The notes: a model not told the origin generated them from the sequence alone. Counted from the stretch's first letter, positions 57,010-63,975 are shown. The stretch is 64,000 bases of DNA from Rhizobium grahamii CCGE 502 (GCF_000298315.2 NZ_AEYE02000029.1:62001-126000), one strand, 5' to 3'. Program-made: numbers and translations.

Positions 57010-58098
57010 TTACTTAATAACTCGCAACGTGGGCTTTTCCCGCTCCCTACGTTCGACGCCGTAAACAGTGGTTACCTCGTCCTCGTCGAATCGTAAAAGC
57101 TTAGAAAAATCCGACGCTGTATAATTTAGTTCGCTTTTGTGAAGATCGAGGACGTGCACGAACAGGCGGGTTGGCTCCGGAGGAAACTGTGTCTCCGGAG
57201 GCTCTGTCTTGCGCCAACCCCGTGCGCTGAGTTGTCTCCACAGATACGATGACTGATTGTCGCTAATCAGCTTGGCAGCCCCGGCTCTATACAAGAGGGA
57301 TGCCACGGAGACGCGCCAATAACGCTTCAACTGAACAAGGCGCTCCAGCGTTACTCGGCCACCGATAATGTCGGAACGAAGCTGAGCTGCCGGAGCTAAT
57401 AGTTCGCCCGCAAACAGATCGGCTTCTGCCTCCATCTCATCGGTAGGCACTGAGTGCATGATCAGATGGCCAAGCTCGTGCGCTAGTGAATGCCTCATGC
57501 GATCTGCTGGCGCCTTGCTATTCAAGAACACGACTGGAGGAACATCCCGCAATCGCATCGTTACCCCGTCGACATTCTCAACGAAGTTGCAGATCACAAC
57601 TAAGATTCCCGCCCGCTCACAAAGGGCAGTCAGGTTTTTTATCGGGCCATCAGGAATCAACCAGGAGCGCCTGATTAATTGGGCGACCTTGTCAGCTCCG
57701 CCGAGCTCGTCAGCGTCCACGCGCGGAAGGGGAAGGTCCGGCTTGATGTCGATAGAGGTCAACAGACGCCGAAGATGCATTACGCGAAGATTGAGCTCGG
57801 CATGAAGCCTTTTCATCTCTCCCGCTGTAACCGAGGCCTTTTTCCGCCACGCCACATCATGAACGCTGAGAGGCAAGCCAGACAGCTCATCGTCCTGCGT
57901 AAAGAAATCAATCGGAAATCGAAGGGCGGAGGCGATTGCCTCGATTGTTGACTGCAGCGGCTCTCCATTGAGGAGGCCGCGCTCTATTCGCGAATAGTGG
58001 CCCTGATCGAGCCCGGCCTCCTCGGAGACCTCAGCTTGACTCTTTCCGCGATACTGCCTCGCGAGAAGCAGTAGCTCGTGATTGAATGTGCTGCTCAT
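57010..58098 (-). CDS. XRE-family regulator fused to ImmA/IrrE metallopeptidase
   Basis: A 362-residue protein. Residues 1-70 form an XRE helix-turn-helix (LLARQYRGKSQAEVSEEAGLDQGHYSRIERGLL) and the middle an ImmA/IrrE (DUF955) zinc peptidase with the HELGH motif in RHSLAHELGHLIMHS near residue 205 and a downstream Glu in EMEAEADLFAGELL. Such fusions act as repressors or antitoxins that can be inactivated or act by proteolysis. The ATG overlaps the stop of the upstream gene (58095) by four bases, so the two proteins are made together. This is a toxin-antitoxin or defence-like pair inside a prophage. Confidence 0.9.
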   Translation of the reverse strand: MSSTFNHELLLLARQYRGKSQAEVSEEAGLDQGHYSRIERGLLNGEPLQSTIEAIASALRFPIDFFTQDDELSGLPLSVHDVAWRKKASVTAGEMKRLHAELNLRVMHLRRLLTSIDIKPDLPLPRVDADELGGADKVAQLIRRSWLIPDGPIKNLTALCERAGILVVICNFVENVDGVTMRLRDVPPVVFLNSKAPADRMRHSLAHELGHLIMHSVPTDEMEAEADLFAGELLAPAAQLRSDIIGGRVTLERLVQLKRYWRVSVASLLYRAGAAKLISDNQSSYLWRQLSARGWRKTEPPETQFPPEPTRLFVHVLDLHKSELNYTASDFSKLLRFDEDEVTTVYGVERREREKPTLRVIK

Positions 58099-58724
58099 GA
58101 TGAGCCATTATCTTTCTTCTTCTTGTCTTTATTCTGTTCGGCTTCATCAGATTTGGGTTGCTTGAAGCTGGCGATACGGAGCGGGTCAAACTCGTCATCA
58201 TTGAAGAATTCCGGTTGCATCGGGATTGCGATGCCATCCGATGTTAGCTCGATTTTCCACAGGAACTCGCCGTTGTTCCGTGCCGATATACCGACCCAGA
58301 TAACTTCAGTTTCGAATTCGTTCAAGACATAGCAAAGCTCCACGCGCTGCAAGCCTTCATAACCGTAGAGATCCATCTCGTGATCATCGTAGGCGACGGC
58401 TTCCGGCGTGGGATAGTTCGCAGTTGCCAGGCTAACGCTAGCGTGCTTGAAGCGAAACAAAATGACGTTGTCGATAATGAATGACGCGGTATCACGGTGA
58501 AAGAGCGGGGCGATACCAGGATCGGCGGATGCCAAGGAGTTCAACTCGCGAACCACGTGCTCCCACACTATTCCGCGAAAAGTTGCCTTGCGGAGCCATA
58601 CTGCTCGCTGCGGGTAAAGCTCCACCGCGCGATCCCACGCACGATGAACAGCTTCATAAATCTTCGTGGCCCGATCATTTTTGACAAGGAGTTCATTGAC
58701 AACAGTTCGCATCGGCAAAGGCAT
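58095..58724 (-). CDS. partner of the XRE-ImmA/IrrE protein, unknown function
   Basis: A 209-residue soluble protein without a signal peptide. The N-terminal half is helical (NDRATKIYEAVHRAWDRAVELYPQRAVW), the middle has beta-strands (ASFIIDNVILFRFKHASVSLAT, then YEGLQRVELCYVLNEFETEVIWVGIS), and the C-terminus is a low-complexity charged tail (EQNKDKKKKDNGSS). I recognise no catalytic motif. AGGAGACG precedes the start. Its gene order (partner first, XRE-ImmA/IrrE second, ATGA overlap) fits a toxin-antitoxin-like module in which this is the effector; that role is an inference. Confidence 0.78.
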   Translation of the reverse strand: MPLPMRTVVNELLVKNDRATKIYEAVHRAWDRAVELYPQRAVWLRKATFRGIVWEHVVRELNSLASADPGIAPLFHRDTASFIIDNVILFRFKHASVSLATANYPTPEAVAYDDHEMDLYGYEGLQRVELCYVLNEFETEVIWVGISARNNGEFLWKIELTSDGIAIPMQPEFFNDDEFDPLRIASFKQPKSDEAEQNKDKKKKDNGSS

Positions 58725-58893
58725 TGAGTCGTCTCCTGAATTTAAAGGAGCGTCTCACATCGCTTTTACAAAAACAAGACTGAATTATGCGCAACTTTAT
58801 GCTTTTGGGCATTTGGTCTCTGCTGATGACGATGGCACTCGACTAATTCGCCGAATCGAATGCATGTCCAAGGCGTGATGAGAGGAAGAGAAA

Positions 58894-59412
58894 TTGGCAA
58901 AACCACTTAAGCGTATTTCCGACGAAGAGTTCTATGCCATGATGGCGGATGCAACTCCCTTCGAAGCGGTGATAAGAAGCGCCATCGTGATTGAGACCGA
59001 AATCGAAGAGATCTTTCGGCTAGCCTTCGCTGATCCTTCTGCGATCACTGACCTAAAGTTGACGTACGCCCAGAAGGTTGGTCTGGTGATTGGGTTGGGC
59101 ATGGATCCTCGGCTGGCGACACCGCTCAAAGCCCTAGCTAAGCTCAGAAACGACTTCGCACACAAGCTCGATGCAAAATTCGATAACAGCGACGCCGACA
59201 ATTTCTACTCTTCGTTTGCGAAGGAAGATAAGAAAGTGATCAACGAGGTGCTTCGCGCTATGCCTGGAAACAAAAAAACAGACGGGACGCATCGAGCGTT
59301 CAAAGAGTTCGAGGAGCGGAAGAAGTTAAGCCTATGTGTTGTCACCCTTCGATCGGCGATCGTGGCTGCACAAAGGCAAGTGACTAGGCTATTGGAGCCT
59401 CTTCCGGACTAA
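58894..59412 (+). CDS. HEPN/MltR-like protein
   Basis: A 172-residue helical protein. The segment KALAKLRNDFAHKLDAKF holds an Rx4H motif (RNDFAH), which is the active-site pattern of HEPN RNases and is also conserved in the MltR family of non-catalytic relatives. Preceding helices are VIRSAIVIETEIEEIFRLAFADP and LTYAQKVGLVIGLGM, typical of the MltR group. It may be an RNase toxin or a defence component, or a non-catalytic MltR relative. The start is a TTG with AGAGGAAG directly upstream. Confidence 0.72.
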   Translation: MAKPLKRISDEEFYAMMADATPFEAVIRSAIVIETEIEEIFRLAFADPSAITDLKLTYAQKVGLVIGLGMDPRLATPLKALAKLRNDFAHKLDAKFDNSDADNFYSSFAKEDKKVINEVLRAMPGNKKTDGTHRAFKEFEERKKLSLCVVTLRSAIVAAQRQVTRLLEPLPD

Positions 59413-59577
59413 TGCGGGTGGCGCCCCATGCCGGAGTACGGCATGTGAGCAAAAACAAAATCTTGGAGATTGTGAGGCATACGGTTCGTCTACAGGATCG
59501 TTATGCTTTTCTAGAGAAATGTCTCACGGTTTAAGCCTGTTTCGCGGATTTTGAGCTCACCTTTTGCAGTAGAAGAT

Positions 59578-59868
59578 ATGAGCGAAGCGTACCACCCCAA
59601 ATACAAATGGCGTCGAACGAAGATCGACGAGCGCGACGTGCCGACCGATAACGACTGGTCTGGGTATGACGGGAAGGTTGTTGTGGGGAGGATCCAGCTG
59701 CAGGCGCACGGCCTGAAGCAAGATTTTTGGCTCTGGTCCGGGCACGGCCATAACGTGGCAAAACGGCATCTGCCGCATCAGGGCTATGAAGCCGAAGGCC
59801 GGGAGGCCATGCGGAAGGTCGAGGAGTATTATGATCGCCTCCTCGAGAACAATGAAATCAGGAGATAA
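59578..59868 (+). CDS. small hypothetical prophage protein
   Basis: A 96-residue protein (105 from a TTG at 59551), rich in Trp, Tyr and His: YHPKYKWRRTKIDERDVPTD, then IQLQAHGLKQDFWLWSGHGHNVAKRHLPHQGYE, and a helical C-terminus with charged residues. No family is recognised; the intact frame and the biased composition (WxWSGHGHN) suggest a real gene. It ends just before the structured stretch. Confidence 0.65.
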   Translation: MSEAYHPKYKWRRTKIDERDVPTDNDWSGYDGKVVVGRIQLQAHGLKQDFWLWSGHGHNVAKRHLPHQGYEAEGREAMRKVEEYYDRLLENNEIRR

Positions 59869-60216
59869 CCGTGGGGCTAGATCGCTTTTAAAGGCGAAGA
59901 GAAGCACTCAGTGGGTTCATTCTGCACGTGACTCCACGGGGGGCGAGTGCTTCTCTTCTATCCTTGCTCTGCTCAGCGAAGGACAAGCGGGAGGGTACTC
60001 TTCTCGGAGGGGCAGTCTAGACGGACTAAGGTCCTAAGGAAACCGAGGGGGAAGGTTCAGGAGCCTGTGTGTGTGGCAAGCTGCGAGAACCTAGCCGACG
60101 CCGACAGCGATTCCAGTTTGCCTCAGGCTGTTTCGGTAGAAATTTCTGAGCGACCCATCGGTTCACGATCGTGATACTGGACGGGAAAGATGGGGCAGCG
60201 CATCGTTAGACAAACG
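59869..60216. other. gene-free stretch with one large hairpin
   Basis: No supportable gene in 348 bases. It contains the first of three perfect 14-bp inverted repeats (59896-59958). A later segment at 60171-60180 has GGACGGGAAA, resembling the ACGGGAACC seen in the two small-RNA-like units further right. Confidence 0.5.
59896..59958. repeat. perfect 14-bp inverted repeat, 35-base loop
   Basis: GAAGAGAAGCACTC (59896-59909) pairs exactly with GAGTGCTTCTCTTC (59945-59958). The loop begins AGTGGGTTCAT and can form a smaller inner stem (GTGG/CCAC). No T-run follows on either strand. Confidence 0.75.
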
Positions 60217-60447
60217 CTAAACCGAGTGCTTGAGAACTCTAAGCTGGCGGCCTGGAAGCAGTTGAATCGTCCTCGCATGCGTTAATGCGACGAGCGCTCG
60301 AACAATTTCTGTCTCCGTGAATCCCATCTTCATCAATGGCTGACCGAGATCGCAAAGCGATTGGACCTGTCCGGGGCCGGGGAGCTGCTCAAGAAGCTTC
60401 CGCTCGACGAGATCCTGGTACTTCTGTCTTCGAAAATCCTCCTCCAT
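60217..60447 (-). CDS. small hypothetical prophage protein
   Basis: A 76-residue, probably helical protein (MEEDFRRQKYQDLVERKLLEQL, then MGFTETEIVRALVALTHARTIQLLPGRQLRVLKHS). AGGACAG lies before the ATG at 60447. The regular helix pattern and the good binding site argue for a real gene, but no family is recognised; an adaptor or DNA-binding role cannot be told apart. Confidence 0.55.
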   Translation of the reverse strand: MEEDFRRQKYQDLVERKLLEQLPGPGQVQSLCDLGQPLMKMGFTETEIVRALVALTHARTIQLLPGRQLRVLKHSV

Positions 60448-60680
60448 CAATCTGTCCTAGAAAAAAAGCCCCTGCGTGCCAGTTAAGTCGGCGGGGCATG
60501 AGGTGGAGTTTAGCTTCGATGGGCTACGAAGCTAGGATATAACGCGTGATGTGGGGCATAGTTCCTTAGAAGTACGATAGGTCACTTCAGGCTTACCTTC
60601 GGACCAAGGTCCGATTGTCGTGTGTGTTGATCGCCAATACTCTACCGTTGTTCTTCCAACCGGGTGACCGGCGAAGGACA

Positions 60681-60722
60681 CGGAGGCCATGAGGTGTCGC
60701 GGAAACCCCCTCATGGCCTCCG
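60681..60722. repeat. perfect 14-bp inverted repeat, 14-base loop
   Basis: CGGAGGCCATGAGG (60681-60694) pairs exactly with CCTCATGGCCTCCG (60709-60722). Read on the minus strand, its loop starts GGGTTTCC. No T-run follows. Confidence 0.78.
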
Positions 60723-60797
60723 CGCTGCAGCGTCTCACGTCCCACCAGCGATAGAGCAAGCTACGAGCCAGGTCGGCAAGGTATTAGCCTCTTCTAA

Positions 60798-60956
60798 TTT
60801 GTACGCTAGATGACGGGAACCCAACGGTGAGACAGATTGTTATGGGCTCAGAGGAGGGACGCACACCCCTCTTTCCTTTCCCCGTCACCACCTGCCCCGC
60901 TCGCCAAAGCGGGGCTTTTTTCTCGGCGCGCAAAGATAAGACCATTTACGAATATC
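60798..60956 (+). ncRNA. small-RNA-like unit, copy 1
   Basis: This segment shares blocks in the same order with 61689-61856: TTTGTACG, ACGGGAACC, TTGTTATG, a 7-bp stem, a GC-rich terminator and then TTTACG-n-ATATC. In this copy the stem is AGGAGGG (60852-60858) with CCCTCTT (60867-60873), and the terminator GCCCCGCT/AGCGGGGC with six T. The transcript would be about 80-120 bases on the plus strand. No clear promoter could be named. Confidence 0.5.
60894..60921 (+). terminator. rho-independent terminator
   Basis: GCCCCGCT (60894-60901) and AGCGGGGC (60908-60915) with a 6-base loop, followed by six T. A textbook intrinsic terminator on the plus strand, with no protein gene ahead of it on that strand. 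Confidence 0.9.
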
Positions 60957-61062
60957 CCAGGGGGCGCCGATCAACTGATCCGGCTTACTCGGGACTAAAG
61001 TTGAGGGTGACGCGTTTGCTTACGTCCTGAGAATTGAAACCCCTCAGTGATCATCATCTAAG

Positions 61063-61086
61063 CCCTGCCTGCGCAGGGTTTTTTTT
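61063..61086 (+). terminator. rho-independent terminator
   Basis: CCCTGC (61063-61068), loop CTGC, GCAGGG (61073-61078), then eight T. A small hairpin CTGAG/CTCAG lies just upstream (about 61027-61047), so this may end another short RNA. No protein gene precedes it on this strand. Confidence 0.85.
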
Positions 61087-61110
61087 CGCAGTGTATGTGG
61101 ACGAACCACC

Positions 61111-61314
61111 CTACGGCTCGTGCGCTCTGATGTCGCGATTGTTCATAAGGTCAACAAGGTCCCGCGCCTCCTGAACAGTCAGGCAATCCAGGGGAGTGCC
61201 TTCGACAATTGCTGGACAATCGGTGGAGTTCTCTACTACAGCCCACTTGCCGTCGTAGACGGGGCTCTCCGCGACCCTGAATTTTGCACTCATCCTTACG
61301 CGTGCGCTGCACAT
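61111..61314 (-). CDS. small hypothetical prophage protein
   Basis: A 67-residue acidic protein: KFRVAESPVYDGKWAVVENS, then DCLTVQEARDLVDLMNN and RDIRAHEP. It has the look of small phage proteins that begin with a beta-hairpin and end in a helix. AGGA lies seven bases before the ATG at 61314; an internal Met (61293) is the alternative. No family recognised. Confidence 0.6.
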   Translation of the reverse strand: MCSARVRMSAKFRVAESPVYDGKWAVVENSTDCPAIVEGTPLDCLTVQEARDLVDLMNNRDIRAHEP

Positions 61315-61330
61315 GTTGTGGTCCTAAGCT

Positions 61331-61507
61331 CTACAGAGAAGCCATAACGAACCGGCCGAAGACTAGTGTCCTTGCGACAACTATGCCGATTTCCAACATA
61401 TCTGCAAGCGTCCGGCCATGCGGGCAATGCGCCTCCTCTTTTCCCACGGCTCTGACCTTCCACACGGAGATGCGAAGGAAAATGTCGTGGGTGAGAAACC
61501 GGGTCAT
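61331..61507 (-). CDS. possible small hypothetical protein
   Basis: A 58-residue frame (MTRFLTHDIFLRISVWKVRA, then GKEEAHCPHGRTLADMLEIGIVVARTLVFGRFV) ending 16 bases before the next minus-strand gene. Composition is protein-like, with one Cys and two neighbouring His, but there is no good ribosome binding site. Moderately likely to be real. Confidence 0.35.
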   Translation of the reverse strand: MTRFLTHDIFLRISVWKVRAVGKEEAHCPHGRTLADMLEIGIVVARTLVFGRFVMASL

Positions 61508-61587
61508 AGTGTTGCTATAGGAAATTGAACTTGCTTGGAACAAGAGGGCCGGATGCTTTGTTCGAGCCTGTCCGATCCTGTCGGACG

Positions 61588-61634
61588 CCGGGAGGCTTCG
61601 AGCAATGTTGCATGAACCCGTCGAAGCCTCCCGG
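61588..61634. repeat. perfect 14-bp inverted repeat, 19-base loop
   Basis: CCGGGAGGCTTCGA (61588-61601) pairs exactly with TCGAAGCCTCCCGG (61621-61634). On the minus strand the loop reads CGGGTTCATGC, close to the loop start of the repeat at 59896 on the plus strand. No T-run follows. Confidence 0.78.
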
Positions 61635-61688
61635 TCTAACCCATAGGGGTTGTACCGCCCGAGCCTTCCTTCCAGCCGAAAAGCGCTT

Positions 61689-61856
61689 TTTGTACGATGG
61701 ATAACGGGAACCAAACCTGAAGCGGCTTGTTATGCGAGCGGGGAAGGAGATGAACGCCCTTCTCTGTTTTCCTCGAACTAAAGCCCCGCCTGCTCCGCTC
61801 CAAGGTGGGGCTTTTTCTTACCCGCCGGGCAAAAAATACGACATTTTACGGATATC
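61689..61856 (+). ncRNA. small-RNA-like unit, copy 2
   Basis: Homologous to 60798-60956. The upstream stem here is GGGAAGG (61741-61747) with CCTTCTC (61758-61764). Compared with copy 1, two base pairs have changed on both sides while the pairing and one G-U are kept. A terminator follows at 61781-61816, then the shared TTTTACGGATATC. The preserved pairing argues for a functional RNA on the plus strand. Confidence 0.5.
61781..61816 (+). terminator. rho-independent terminator
   Basis: AAGCCCCGCC (61781-61790) pairs with GGTGGGGCTT (61804-61813, one G-U) around a 13-base loop, followed by TTTTT. Counterpart of the terminator at 60894. Confidence 0.88.
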
Positions 61857-61979
61857 TTTTCGGCACCCCAGCAGGCATCGTTGCTGGGCGTCGAGCACGG
61901 GTTTGGTTAACCGCGGCGCAGGGTCGTAAGATCCTTGGCCAAGGGCTGCGTTGAATTCAGTCCTTGGCCTAATCACGGT

Positions 61980-62615
61980 TCATGGCGTAGCGGCAGCCCT
62001 CGCCCTATCCCGTTCGAGGCGATCGAGCCGCTCTCTGATGTCGAGCATGAAATCGCGCTGGCCATAGACACTGCCCTGAGCCTGCTTGATCTCATCTATC
62101 TGGCGCTGGAAGTCCTTGCTTCGATCGTCATAGTTCTGCCAGACGCGCTGATGCTCTGCCCGAGGGACCAGGTTGTCGCGGATATCCTTTATGGCGATGT
62201 CGGTCCGCTGGCGATCCTCTGAGGATCGAGCCGTCCGCCATTCGAGCTCCTTCTGGGTGACCATCTTCTCGGTCATCTTCTCCAGTGAAGCCTGAACGCC
62301 CTTGCTGGTCTCGACGATCGCGGTATCGAGCCGATCCTGTCCCTTGCTCAAGGTGCCATAGAAGAACGCCCCCAGAGCCGCGAGGATCGTGAAGCAGACA
62401 CCGGCGGCCGACCAGATGACCGGCCACTGTGTCTTGCTGTTCGTGCGCAGCTCGTTCGAGAGGGTGCTGATCGCCGAGTTGATCGTCTGGAACCCGGTGT
62501 TCATGTTCGACCGAAGATCGACGATGTCCTTGCCTTGGTTCTCTACTCGCTCAGATAGTCGGGCCCATGAGGTCATGGGGTCGAAGCCGTTGCTCGCCAT
62601 TTCGGAATTTCCCAT
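61980..62615 (-). CDS. prophage membrane coiled-coil protein
   Basis: About 211 residues. The N-terminal 70 residues form a heptad-like coil (ARLSERVENQGKDIVDLRSNMNTGFQTINSAISTLSNEL), then one membrane helix (VIWSAAGVCFTILAALGAFFYG), then a long charged helix to the end (DIRERLDRLERDRARA). Small proteins of this plan occur in lysis/tail regions of rhizobial phages; a role in lysis timing or superinfection exclusion is possible. The start is uncertain (62615 or 62600). It follows the spanin genes on the same strand. Confidence 0.7.
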   Translation of the reverse strand: MGNSEMASNGFDPMTSWARLSERVENQGKDIVDLRSNMNTGFQTINSAISTLSNELRTNSKTQWPVIWSAAGVCFTILAALGAFFYGTLSKGQDRLDTAIVETSKGVQASLEKMTEKMVTQKELEWRTARSSEDRQRTDIAIKDIRDNLVPRAEHQRVWQNYDDRSKDFQRQIDEIKQAQGSVYGQRDFMLDIRERLDRLERDRARAAATP

Positions 62616-62766
62616 CAGCCCCGTTACCCCGTGAATGCGCATTCCAATGCAATGGTTTCACTTGACCGGTCGTAGCCGATCGACTATTTCGCCCGCCGCC
62701 GTGCTCATTGCCCCCCGAGGCGGCAAATGGGAGGGTCCGGCCTGCCTGTGAGGGTCGGGCCCTTGC

Positions 62767-63090
62767 CTACTTTGCGCGGTAACGCGTCTTCACGTCATCG
62801 TAGAAGATCGAGCAACGCTCGGTTCGTGCGTTCTGCCGATCGAGGGCGCTTCGCTCCCTGACAATGACTGATCGAAGCTCTGCACCAACCTCGACGGCAG
62901 CGTGAGCTTCCTGGCGGCGGCAGTCTTCCGGCCATTTCGGCAGGACAACGCCGGCGTCGATCTTGCCTTGGGTCGCGGCGGCAACCTCAATACGCTTGGT
63001 CGTGGTGCAGCCGCTAATGACGGTTGATGAAATCAACATCCCCAACGTCAGCAGCACAGGAACGGTTCTTCTCGCTGAGGAGTAGCTCAT
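62767..63090 (-). CDS. o-spanin-like lipoprotein (Rz1-type)
   Basis: A 107-residue lipoprotein: signal peptide (VPVLLTLGMLISSTVISGC) with lipobox and lipidated Cys28, then a short mature part with DCRRQEAHAAVEVGAELRSV and ALDRQNARTERCSIFYDD, a pattern seen in phage outer-membrane spanin subunits of alphaproteobacteria. Its start lies inside the upstream i-spanin gene in another frame (77 bases of overlap), the classic embedded Rz/Rz1 layout. With the i-spanin it should fuse the outer and inner membranes at the end of lysis. Confidence 0.8.
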   Translation of the reverse strand: MSYSSARRTVPVLLTLGMLISSTVISGCTTTKRIEVAAATQGKIDAGVVLPKWPEDCRRQEAHAAVEVGAELRSVIVRERSALDRQNARTERCSIFYDDVKTRYRAK

Positions 63091-63376
63091 TGGCTTTTAG
63101 ATCTTGTTCGAGGGTGGCTTGCTTCTGGTGTTCGACGATGTCGTCAGCAGCGGCGCGTTTCAGGAGTTCGTCGAGAGATTGAGACGCCGCATTGCGCTGG
63201 CGCTCCATCTCGGTAACCTTTGCCTCGGCTGCTGTCTTCTCCGACAGGAGCACGTAGCCGGAGAGGATTGCCGCATCGTGGTTGTGCAGCCAAAGGCGGA
63301 ACCCGCCATATAAAGCAGCGAGGAGAAGCGCCCCGCCCAGCACCTTGCCGACCGGACCGGTGATGAAATCTGGCAT
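63014..63376 (-). CDS. i-spanin-like protein (Rz-type)
   Basis: A 120-residue protein with one N-terminal membrane anchor (VLGGALLLAALYGGFRLWL) followed by an extended periplasmic coiled coil (SEKTAAEAKVTEMERQRNAASQSLDELLKRAAADDIVEHQKQATLEQDLKANELLL). This is the inner-membrane spanin plan. It overlaps the Rz1-type lipoprotein gene out of frame and follows the DUF6527 gene after 3 bases. Confidence 0.78.
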   Translation of the reverse strand: MPDFITGPVGKVLGGALLLAALYGGFRLWLHNHDAAILSGYVLLSEKTAAEAKVTEMERQRNAASQSLDELLKRAAADDIVEHQKQATLEQDLKANELLLSEKNRSCAADVGDVDFINRH

Positions 63377-63379
63377 CTC

Positions 63380-63640
63380 TCACTCCTTGTCGAAGTCTGG
63401 GAGATCGACGGTCTGGCCGGCTAGCGCATGGTGGCAATCAGAGAGAAATTGGATCTTCCCGTCCGTCACGAATGAATGGCAATTGATCGGTCCTTTCCGC
63501 ATAGATCCCTGAACAAGGATGGATGGCGTAAATGTCGGCGCATCGGGATTGCAGTTATATCCCCAGATCGGACCTTGGCGATTAGGCGCATCCTCGACCG
63601 TGATGACGTGGGCACCATCGCAACCGGGGCACCAAAACAT
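63380..63640 (-). CDS. DUF6527 family phage protein
   Basis: An 86-residue protein with CPGCDGAH at residues 4-11 and the conserved end MRKGPINCHSFVTDGKIQFLSDCHHALAGQTVDLPDF. The Cys/His set suggests a metal site. The family is common in prophages of alphaproteobacteria near lysis genes; its role is not known. GGGGCAG lies upstream of the ATG. Confidence 0.82.
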   Translation of the reverse strand: MFWCPGCDGAHVITVEDAPNRQGPIWGYNCNPDAPTFTPSILVQGSMRKGPINCHSFVTDGKIQFLSDCHHALAGQTVDLPDFDKE

Positions 63641-63684
63641 AACTCTGCCCCCGCTCGCGCTACGAAGCTTTTTAGAGAGTGCGC

Positions 63685-63975
63685 TTATGGCTTCACCTCG
63701 ACCGTGGTGTCAGCATCGCCCTGCTCGACTGCCTGCTGCGCGATGCTCGACTTGCGTGCGACGTTCGTTTCCCAGACCGCGCCGAAGACATACGAGCCGA
63801 TGATGCCACCCATGAGGAGGATGAGGTTCATCGCGATTGTGTCACTCAGAGCGATCGGTCGGCCCCACACCGCGAGATAAGTAATTATCCCGGTGCACCA
63901 GGTGAGGACTAGGATAATGATGCGACGGCGAACCGCCCAATCAGGCGAGGCTATATGATCCATGAAGAGTTTCAT
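63685..63975 (-). CDS. holin-like membrane protein
   Basis: A 96-residue protein with two membrane helices (IIILVLTWCTGIITYLAVWG and TIAMNLILLMGGIIGSYVFGAVW), a short N-terminus and a charged C-terminal tail (EQGDADTTVEVKP). Together with the spanins and the DUF6527 gene behind it, this fits a phage holin that releases endolysin. The endolysin gene itself is not visible and may lie beyond the right edge. The binding site is poor, so the start could shift. Confidence 0.7.
   Translation of the reverse strand: MKLFMDHIASPDWAVRRRIIILVLTWCTGIITYLAVWGRPIALSDTIAMNLILLMGGIIGSYVFGAVWETNVARKSSIAQQAVEQGDADTTVEVKP

Larger units (their letters stand above)
60448..61110. other. gene-free stretch with hairpins and two terminators
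   Basis: No supportable gene in 663 bases. It contains a GGACC-AA-GGTCC hairpin at 60601-60612, the second perfect 14-bp inverted repeat, a small-RNA-like unit ending in a terminator at 60894-60921, and a further hairpin-terminator at 61063-61086. All terminators read on the plus strand, although the flanking small genes are on the minus strand. Confidence 0.6.
61508..61979. other. gene-free stretch with hairpins and one terminator
   Basis: No supportable gene in 472 bases. It holds a small hairpin GTCCGA-TCCTG-TCGGAC (61570-61586), the third perfect 14-bp inverted repeat, and the second small-RNA-like unit with its terminator. A Met-initiated frame from 61732 crosses the terminator stem and is not believable. 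Confidence 0.55.

Noticed and set aside
61630-61645. GTCTAAC next to the third inverted repeat as an integron attC core
   Set aside because: The matching GTTRRRY on the other side is missing, the stem is perfectly paired (attC stems have bulged extrahelical bases), and no integron integrase is near.
61828-61856. AATACGAC followed by ATATC as a T7-like phage promoter
   Set aside because: Only a few bases agree with the T7 consensus and no phage RNA polymerase gene is visible.
61732-61929. Met-initiated frame with GGAG upstream, near the second small-RNA-like unit
   Set aside because: It runs through the stem and T-run of a strong terminator and is Pro/Gly/Ser-rich without family features. 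The GGAG is part of the conserved 7-bp stem.
59869-61979. Retron or tracrRNA-like explanation of the hairpins
   Set aside because: No reverse transcriptase, Cas gene or CRISPR repeat is present in the window.
61935-62222. 95-codon plus-strand frame over the end of the membrane coiled-coil gene
   Set aside because: Antisense to a better supported coiled-coil gene and without a binding site.
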